The notes beneath the pieces were generated by a model that saw nothing but the letters and a program-made list of their open reading frames with translations, had not been told where the DNA came from and did not search any database. From Chloroflexota bacterium (GTDB taxonomy: Bacteria > Chloroflexota > Anaerolineae > Caldilineales > Caldilineaceae), in the NCBI GenBank assembly GCA_003577365.1, contig QEUY01000046.1, positions 1 to 11,067 on the forward strand: 11,067 bases of DNA. The letters are read 5' to 3'. The position numbers were made by a program, and so were the translations under genes. The first letter of the stretch is position 1. Each line of letters opens with the position of its first letter. This document shows positions 6,601 to 11,067 of this stretch, in pieces.

Positions 6601-6636
6601 GATCGTCCAGGAGGCTCCACTCCCTCCTGGACGATC
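6601..6636 (+). terminator. Perfect 14-bp intercistronic hairpin after the binding-protein gene
   Basis: GATCGTCCAGGAGG (6601-6614) and its exact complement (6623-6636) enclose an 8-nt loop, followed by only a short GTTT. It lies 45 bp after the binding-protein stop and 48 bp before the permease start. In importer operons such a stem usually stabilises the binding-protein mRNA or partly terminates transcription, so the binding protein outnumbers the permeases. The lack of a T-run argues for a processing/stability stem or leaky terminator rather than a strong one. Confidence 0.7.
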
Positions 6637-6684
6637 GTTTGCAACCAGTGGGCTGACGAGAAAGTGGACTTACGAGACGTGTCT

Positions 6685-7647
6685 ATGCTATCGCAAGAAC
6701 AACGCCGCGCGGCCGTCAGCGCCGCACCCCGCGCCCACGCGTTCTGGCGCGCCGCGCGCCGCCGTGAGGCGTTGGAAGGCTATCTCTATATCTCCCCCTG
6801 GCTGATCGGTTTTCTGCTCTTTACCCTGGGGCCGCTGATCGCCTCGCTCTACTACAGCTTAACCTACTACTCGCTGCTGAGCACACCCCAGTGGATTGGG
6901 CTGCAGAACTACACCACCGCGCTCTTTGGCGACCGCCTCTTTTGGGTATCGGTGCAAAAGACACTGCTCTTTGCACTCACGACTGTGCCGCTGGGCGTGG
7001 CCGGGTCGTTCTTTGCCGCGCTGTTGCTCAACCGTCGCGTGGTCGGCACTACCTTCTGGCGCATCTGCTTTTTCCTGCCTTCGCTCACCCCTGAGGTGGC
7101 CGCGGCGTTGCTCTGGCTCTGGATTTTGCAGCCCGACATCGGCGTAGTCAACAGCGTGATCCGTCAAGTCTTTGGCGTGCGGGGGCCGGACTGGCTGGCC
7201 AGTCCTAGTTGGGCGCTGCCCTCGCTGATCCTGATCACACTCTGGACCACCATCGGCAGCATCCGCATGTTGATCTTCCTGGCCGGGCTTCAGGGCGTAC
7301 CGCAGGAGTTGTACGACGCGGCCGAGGTGGATGGGGCCACCTGGTGGCGCAAGGTCTGGCATGTCACGCTGCCCATGATCTCGCCCACCATTCTGCTCAA
7401 CCTGATCTTGGGCATCATCGGCAGCCTCCAGGTCTTTGGCCTGGCCTTTGTCACCACCGGCGGCGGCCCGGCCTATGCCACCTTTTTCTATGGGCTCTAC
7501 CTCTACCAGACCGCCTTCCGCGGCTTTGACCTGGGCTATGGCAGCGCCTTGGCTTGGTATCTTTTTGTCGCCATCCTCGTGCTGACCTTGCTCCAGATCG
7601 CCTTCTCGAATCGCTGGGTCCATTATGCCGGTGAGACCCGGCGCTGA
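6685..7647 (+). CDS. MalF-type ABC transporter permease
   Basis: 320-residue inner-membrane channel subunit of the importer fed by the binding protein at 5185-6555. A basic cytoplasmic N-terminus (1-31) precedes the first helix (YISPWLIGFLLFTLGPLIAS, 35-54), followed by the usual WIGLQNYTTAL segment (70-80) and further helices (about 92-116, 125-148, 177-201, 233-257, 287-307). The EAA loop ELYDAAEVDGATWW (208-221) plus WRKVWHVTLPMISP is intact and should dock onto an ATPase. Length is normal. The frame is open back to a GTG at 6598, but that lies in the intercistronic hairpin, so the ATG at 6685 is preferred even though its upstream sequence (ACGAGACG) is a weak ribosome site; a GTG at 6664 is an alternative. 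It is the intact paralogue of the truncated permease at 408-1068. Confidence 0.92.
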   Translation: MLSQEQRRAAVSAAPRAHAFWRAARRREALEGYLYISPWLIGFLLFTLGPLIASLYYSLTYYSLLSTPQWIGLQNYTTALFGDRLFWVSVQKTLLFALTTVPLGVAGSFFAALLLNRRVVGTTFWRICFFLPSLTPEVAAALLWLWILQPDIGVVNSVIRQVFGVRGPDWLASPSWALPSLILITLWTTIGSIRMLIFLAGLQGVPQELYDAAEVDGATWWRKVWHVTLPMISPTILLNLILGIIGSLQVFGLAFVTTGGGPAYATFFYGLYLYQTAFRGFDLGYGSALAWYLFVAILVLTLLQIAFSNRWVHYAGETRR

Positions 7648-7664
7648 ACCAACGAGGCAACCCT

Positions 7665-8540
7665 ATGCAGCACTCCCCGTCATCCACCCGGATTCACTGG
7701 CCCAGCACCCGCCGCTGGACCTTGGGACTTCTGCTCTGGCTCTTCACCACGGCGCTGGCCCTCACCTTTATGTTCCCCTTTGTGTGGACCATCTCCAGTT
7801 CGCTCAAGACCGCGTTCGAGGTGATCGCCTTCCCGCCCACGCTGTTGCCGCGCGCGCCGCAGTGGGGCAACTATGCCGAGGCCTGGTCCTACGCAGATTT
7901 CGGACTCTTTTTCCGCAACAGCATTTTGGTCAGCGGCTTGGGGCTGGTGGGTCAGGTGATCAGTTCATTGATTGTGGCCTATGGCTTTGCGCGCTTTCGC
8001 TTTCCGGGGCGCGAGGCGCTCTTTGTCGTCTGCCTCAGCGGGATGATGATGCCGGCCTATGTCACCATCATCCCGCTCTTTACCATGTTCCGCGCCATCG
8101 GTTGGACCGATTCATTTCTGCCCTTGATTGTGCCCAGCTACTTCGGGTCCGCCTTTGCCATCTTTCTACTGCGCCAATTCATCCTGTCGATCCCGCTTGA
8201 CTTCGACGAATCGGCGCTGATCGACGGGGCAAGCCGCTGGCGTATCCTGACCGATATTCTGCTGCCCAACTGCAAACCGGCGCTGGCCACCGTCGCCATC
8301 GTCGGCTTTATGACCTCGTGGAATGCCTTTCTGGCCCCCCTGATCTTCCTGGACAGCGTGGAGAAATACACGTTGCCCATGGGGCTGTGGTTTCTTAAGG
8401 GCTCGATTGACGAGACGCTACCCAAAGACCATCTGCTCATGGCCGGGGCCATGATCACCACCGCGCCGGTGCTGGCCGTCTTCATCGCCGCGCAGAACTA
8501 TTTTGTCGAGGGGGTAGTCATGAGCGGCATCAAGGGGTAG
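7665..8540 (+). CDS. MalG-type ABC transporter permease
   Basis: 291-residue second channel subunit, paired with the MalF-like protein encoded just upstream (17-bp gap). The first helix is at about 19-41, followed by the family-typical SSSLKTAFEVIAFPPTLLP (44-62) and the APQWGNYAEAW periplasmic segment. FRNSILVSGLGLVGQVISSL begins the core, AYGFARFRFPG is at 105-115, and the EAA loop DESALIDGASRWRILTDILLP is at 181-201. The C-terminus ends in the usual short helix and VVMSGIKG. A GAGG at 7654-7657 serves the ATG at 7665. Length and all core features are normal. No nucleotide-binding subunit follows, so the importer must borrow an ATPase encoded elsewhere, as MsmX/UgpC-type systems do. Confidence 0.93.
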   Translation: MQHSPSSTRIHWPSTRRWTLGLLLWLFTTALALTFMFPFVWTISSSLKTAFEVIAFPPTLLPRAPQWGNYAEAWSYADFGLFFRNSILVSGLGLVGQVISSLIVAYGFARFRFPGREALFVVCLSGMMMPAYVTIIPLFTMFRAIGWTDSFLPLIVPSYFGSAFAIFLLRQFILSIPLDFDESALIDGASRWRILTDILLPNCKPALATVAIVGFMTSWNAFLAPLIFLDSVEKYTLPMGLWFLKGSIDETLPKDHLLMAGAMITTAPVLAVFIAAQNYFVEGVVMSGIKG

Positions 8541-8582
8541 CGTCTTTCTTCTCTTCAGCCTGTTGCGTTCTTTGCGGTAAAC
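8541..8582 (-). repeat. CGCAAAG iteron copy 3 (spacer after the permease genes)
   Basis: On the minus strand this spacer reads ACCGCAAAGAACGCAACAGG followed by a GAAGAGAAGAAAG purine tract (plus-strand CTTTGCG at 8570-8576 and GTTGCG at 8562-8567). It shares the word and the purine tract with the spacers at 371-411 and 1461-1493. The 72-bp gap holds no clear promoter; GAGGA at 8604-8608 is the ribosome site of the next gene. Confidence 0.4.
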
Positions 8583-8612
8583 CGATTCTCACTTTCCACA
8601 CTCGAGGACTCT

Positions 8613-9734
8613 ATGACCCAAATCTACCGCACCCTCGGCGTCGAACCGATCATCAACGCCGCCGGCACCGTCACCGCCTACAGCGGCAGCCTGATGCCGC
8701 CCGAAGTCTCCGACGCCATGAACCAGGCCAGCCGCGCCTTTGTGATCATGGAAGAACTGCATTTGGCAGCGGGCCGTGCCATCGCTGAGATGATCGGCGT
8801 GCCCGCCGCGCATGTATGCTGCTCGGCCACCGCTGGCGTGGCGCTGATGGCGGCCGCCTGTATCACCGGCTGTGACCGCGACCTGACGCGCCGCCTGCCC
8901 GACGTGGACGGTCTCAAACACGAGTTTATTGTGCAGCGCACCCACCGCATGGCCTATGACCAGGCCGTGCGGCTCAGCGGCGGCAGGTTCGTCGAGATCG
9001 ACCCCGACCCCCAGGCCTTGGAAGCGGCCTTCACCCCCCAGACAGCGGGCGTCTTCTATGTCTTCTCTTGGGGGCTGACCGGCCCGGCCATCCCTCTGCC
9101 CGTCGTGGCCGAGATTGCCCACGCGCGTGGCGTGCCCGTGATCGTGGATGCGGCCTCCGAGCTGCCGCCCATGGAAAACCTGCGCCGCTTCTATGAGGAG
9201 GGCGGTGACTTGGTTGTCTTCAGTGGCGGCAAGGGGTTCCGCGGGCCGCAGGCCTCGGGGCTGGTGCTGGGCAAGCCCGAGTTGGTGGAGGCCTGCCGGC
9301 TCAACGACTGCCCCAACCCGGCTATCGGGCGCAGCATGAAGACCGGCAAAGAAGAGATTGTCGGGCTAGTCAAGGCGGTCGAACTCTATGTCCAAAGGGA
9401 CCATGCCGCCGAGCAGCTGGTGTGGGACCGCCGCGTCCAGTACCTGATCGACCAGGTGTCGGGCATCCCCACCGTTGAGGCCTGGCGGCAACTGCCCTAC
9501 GGCGTGGGCCAGTTCTTTCCGCACATGGCCATGACCTGGGATGTCAACCGGCTGGAGGTCAGCTATCAGGAGTTCTGGGAGGCGATGCTGGCCGGGCCGC
9601 CGCGCATCATGACCCAGCAATATGACGACCCCTTCCGCGACCGCCAGCGCCAGATCCGCGTACATGTGCACGGGCTGCACGAAGGACAGGAAGTCCTGAT
9701 CGCGCAGCGCATGCGCACTGTGCTGGGCACGTAG
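8613..9734 (+). CDS. PLP-dependent enzyme of the SelA / D-glucosaminate-6-phosphate ammonia-lyase (DgaE-like) family
   Basis: 373-residue fold-type I PLP enzyme. It opens with GVEPIINAAGTVTAYSGS (9-26), the usual start of SelA/DgaE-like proteins. The cofactor phosphate loop is CCSATAG (69-75), the pyridine-binding Asp is Asp179 in VIVDAASELPP, and the Schiff-base lysine is Lys207 in FSGGKGFRGPQASGLVLG. The C-terminal small domain ends with IRVHVHGLHEGQEVLIAQRM. At 373 residues it is far shorter than true selenocysteine synthase SelA (about 460) and lacks its N-terminal extension, so a catabolic ammonia-lyase or racemase-like role is likelier. DgaE makes 2-keto-3-deoxygluconate 6-phosphate from D-glucosaminate 6-phosphate. 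It sits 72 bp after the permeases and just before a deacylase, which suggests it breaks down the imported solute in the cytoplasm. The exact reaction is inferred; the family is well supported. Confidence 0.85.
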   Translation: MTQIYRTLGVEPIINAAGTVTAYSGSLMPPEVSDAMNQASRAFVIMEELHLAAGRAIAEMIGVPAAHVCCSATAGVALMAAACITGCDRDLTRRLPDVDGLKHEFIVQRTHRMAYDQAVRLSGGRFVEIDPDPQALEAAFTPQTAGVFYVFSWGLTGPAIPLPVVAEIAHARGVPVIVDAASELPPMENLRRFYEEGGDLVVFSGGKGFRGPQASGLVLGKPELVEACRLNDCPNPAIGRSMKTGKEEIVGLVKAVELYVQRDHAAEQLVWDRRVQYLIDQVSGIPTVEAWRQLPYGVGQFFPHMAMTWDVNRLEVSYQEFWEAMLAGPPRIMTQQYDDPFRDRQRQIRVHVHGLHEGQEVLIAQRMRTVLGT

Positions 9735-9781
9735 CGCGCCGTATCTTGAACCATACACACGTGAATAGAAGAGGACCCACG

Positions 9782-10780
9782 ATGCACATTGAGGATTTTA
9801 AGATCGCTGACCTGCCTCAAGGGCGCAAGGCGTTTGAATGGCTGGACGTCGCCTCTCGACCCGACGGCGGCATGTGGCGCGTGCCGTTGTGCACCGTCAC
9901 CGGCCGCGAGCCCGGCCCGACCCTGGTGGTGATCGCCGGCATCCATGGCGACGAGTACGAAGGGCCGGAGACGATCGCGCGCGTTTATCAGCGGTTGACG
10001 CCCGAGCAGATCACGCGCGGCAAGCTGGTAATGGTGCCCTTCTTCAACCAACCGGCCTGGGAGGCAGGCACGCGCACCAGCCCGGTGGACGGGCTGAACC
10101 TGGCGCGTGTCATGCCCGGTGATCCTCAGGGCAGTATCTCCCACCGGCTGGGCTACTATGTGACTATCAAATTTATTGACCCGAGCGATCTCTTCTTGGA
10201 TATCCACAGCGGTGGCGTGGCGCTCAATATCTGCACCTCAGTCTACTATTACGCCACCGACAATGAGATCGGGCACCAGACCAAGGCGGCGGCCATGGCC
10301 TTTGCCGCACCGGCCGTCATCGGCAGCATCCACCCGGAGAACGCCGTCTATGGGTGCAGTTTTCGCACCTGTTGGGACCGCGGCAAGGCGGGCATGTTCA
10401 CCGAGGCGCACGGCGCGGGCAGGACGCTGCCCCACGAGATCGACTGCTTTACGACCGGAGTATTCAACCTACTCAAGCATTTGGACATGATGGAGGGCGA
10501 GCCCGCGCCACAGCGCATTACCCATCATTTGGTGGGCGACGACCAGCGCCAGGGGCCGTCCACCGCCAACGTGGGCGGCTTTTTCCGGCCCGAAGTGCGC
10601 ATTCTCGAGCACGTCACGCCCGAGCAGCGCATCGGTGTGATCCAGGACTTCAGCGGAGCCGTGCTGGAGGAGTTCTTTGCCGGGCGCGAGGGCTACGTCA
10701 CCACCCTGCGCGCCGTGCCGCGCGTCAACGTAGGCGACTCACTGTTCGGCATTACCGGCGGCGAGCAGTTGGCCGGCTAG
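9782..10780 (+). CDS. Zinc-dependent deacylase of the succinylglutamate desuccinylase/aspartoacylase family
   Basis: 332-residue cytoplasmic metallohydrolase of the AspA/AstE family (M14-like fold), which cleaves amide bonds of N-acylated amino compounds. Metal ligands are visible: His55 and Glu58 in GIHGDEYEG, and His142 in LDIHSGG. The substrate-binding phrase DGLNLARVMPG (103-113) matches the family's GxNxxRxFPG, and Glu208 in FTEAHGAG is the likely general base. A C-terminal beta domain (about 255-332) ends with the usual VGDSLFGIT. The ATG at 9782 is chosen because GAGGA at 9771-9775 precedes it with correct spacing; an in-frame ATG at 9746 has none. It follows the PLP enzyme by 47 bp and is the last gene of the operon. 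DoeB, AspA and AstE are relatives with different substrates; which acyl group is removed here cannot be told. Confidence 0.9.
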   Translation: MHIEDFKIADLPQGRKAFEWLDVASRPDGGMWRVPLCTVTGREPGPTLVVIAGIHGDEYEGPETIARVYQRLTPEQITRGKLVMVPFFNQPAWEAGTRTSPVDGLNLARVMPGDPQGSISHRLGYYVTIKFIDPSDLFLDIHSGGVALNICTSVYYYATDNEIGHQTKAAAMAFAAPAVIGSIHPENAVYGCSFRTCWDRGKAGMFTEAHGAGRTLPHEIDCFTTGVFNLLKHLDMMEGEPAPQRITHHLVGDDQRQGPSTANVGGFFRPEVRILEHVTPEQRIGVIQDFSGAVLEEFFAGREGYVTTLRAVPRVNVGDSLFGITGGEQLAG

Positions 10781-10786
10781 CCGGCC
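10771..10786. other. 16-bp perfect palindrome across the deacylase stop codon
   Basis: GGCCGGCTAGCCGGCC reads the same on both strands and has the TAG stop (10778-10780) at its centre. As RNA it can fold into a 6-bp G/C stem with a CUAG loop at the end of the operon. No T-run follows, so it is at most an accessory to termination. The arrangement may be chance in GC-rich DNA. Confidence 0.4.
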
Positions 10787-10806
10787 GCACGTCGGCGCCT
10801 TACAAA

Positions 10807-10842
10807 ACGAGGGGTATCAGTAGGATCTCCGATACCCCTCGT
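10807..10842. terminator. 12-bp hairpin between the operon end and the right-hand fragment
   Basis: ACGAGGGGTATC (10807-10818) and its exact complement (10831-10842) flank a 12-nt loop. Read on the plus strand it is 26 bp after the deacylase stop but lacks a following T-run. Read on the minus strand it is followed by TTTT, a better rho-independent form. It probably ends the operon, perhaps bidirectionally. It also lies at the edge of a different gene context, so it could instead belong to a small mobile or REP-like element. Confidence 0.6.
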
Positions 10843-10870
10843 CGTCAGCCATTGGTTAGCTGCCGGCGCT

Positions 10871-11067
10871 ATGATCACGGTGGCGCAGCGCTATCTGGCC
10901 ATCAAGCGCATCGTGGGCAACCCGGAGCGGCTGGGTGAGTTCAACGAGGATCAGCGCAAAAAACTCAAGAAGATGGGCGAAAGCGCCGAGCTGGAGGTGC
11001 GGGTTGCCATCACGCGTATCTACCGCCATCTCTACTATCCCCAGGCAGACGCCGGGCAGGAGCAGGG
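10871..11067 (+). pseudogene. Fragment resembling the interior of a DUF499-type ATPase (runs off right edge)
   Basis: The 65 complete codons visible read MITVAQRYLAIKRIVGNPER, then a charged helical stretch (EDQRKKLKKM), then LEVRVAITRIYRHLYYPQAD. This pattern, a helix with AIKRI, an RRKL-type charged helix and a RxYRHLYYP motif, recalls the interior of DUF499 ATPases of about 1000 residues found in phage-defence islands. It is not an N-terminus: there is no P-loop region before it and no Shine-Dalgarno upstream of the ATG at 10871. The frame is open upstream into the hairpin at 10807-10842 without a good start. The fragment is therefore probably a 5'-truncated gene joined to the end of the operon. 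The family call is from memory of motifs and is tentative; that it is coding is likely from its G/C-biased third positions. Confidence 0.5.

Noticed and set aside
6859..7623. 254-codon minus-strand open frame opposite the MalF-like permease
   Set aside because: Gln/Asp/Gly-rich shadow of a permease with an intact EAA loop.
8613..9734. Calling the PLP enzyme selenocysteine synthase (selA)
   Set aside because: About 90 residues too short, no N-terminal domain, and neighbours are an importer and a deacylase rather than selB or a selenocysteine tRNA gene.
10354..10938. 194-codon plus-strand open frame across the end of the deacylase gene and the hairpin
   Set aside because: Out of frame with the deacylase C-terminal domain and with the right-hand fragment; composition is that of a shifted frame.

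Overview
The window is GC-rich, and codon third positions in the convincing genes are strongly G/C. Its gene set is carbohydrate-type ABC importers without an ATPase gene, a membrane hybrid histidine kinase, a helix-turn-helix/receiver regulator and sugar-acid or amino-sugar type catabolic enzymes. This looks like a Chloroflexota chromosome, perhaps the Caldilineae/Anaerolineae group. That placement is inferred from protein style and gene content, not from a marker gene.

Layout. (1) Minus strand, 1-1068: two inner-membrane permease genes of a MalF/MalG-type importer. The MalG-like gene runs off the left edge. The MalF-like gene has lost its first third: its frame breaks near 1068 and is followed upstream by about 400 bp of non-permease sequence with no confident gene. 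(2) 1561-4885: a convergent two-component pair. The plus-strand gene is a six-helix membrane hybrid histidine kinase with two receiver domains, one of them degenerate. The minus-strand gene encodes an unusual regulator with an N-terminal sigma-region-4-like helix-turn-helix, a degenerate kinase/ATPase-like middle and an intact C-terminal receiver. Their 3' ends overlap by 167 bp. (3) 4886-5184: a divergent control region. It holds a probable leaderless promoter for the regulator, three tandem 11-bp direct repeats and an extended -10 box directed at the operon on the right. (4) Plus strand, 5185-10780: a probable operon of a Tat-type lipoprotein solute-binding protein, two permeases, a SelA/DgaE-like PLP enzyme and an AspA/AstE-family zinc deacylase. 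A perfect 14-bp hairpin separates the binding-protein gene from the permeases. (5) 10781-11067: a hairpin, then an open frame whose first codons look like the interior of a large DUF499-type ATPase. DUF499 proteins occur in phage-defence islands. The frame runs off the right edge.

Inferred working model: the kinase and regulator sense a signal and the regulator, or another receiver protein, acts at the tandem repeats to switch on import of an organic solute, probably an acylated or amino sugar-like compound. The solute would then be processed by the deacylase and the PLP-dependent enzyme. The importer needs an ATPase encoded elsewhere, as MsmX/UgpC-type shared ATPases are. Both flanks show signs of rearrangement: a truncated permease on the left and a defence-gene fragment on the right.
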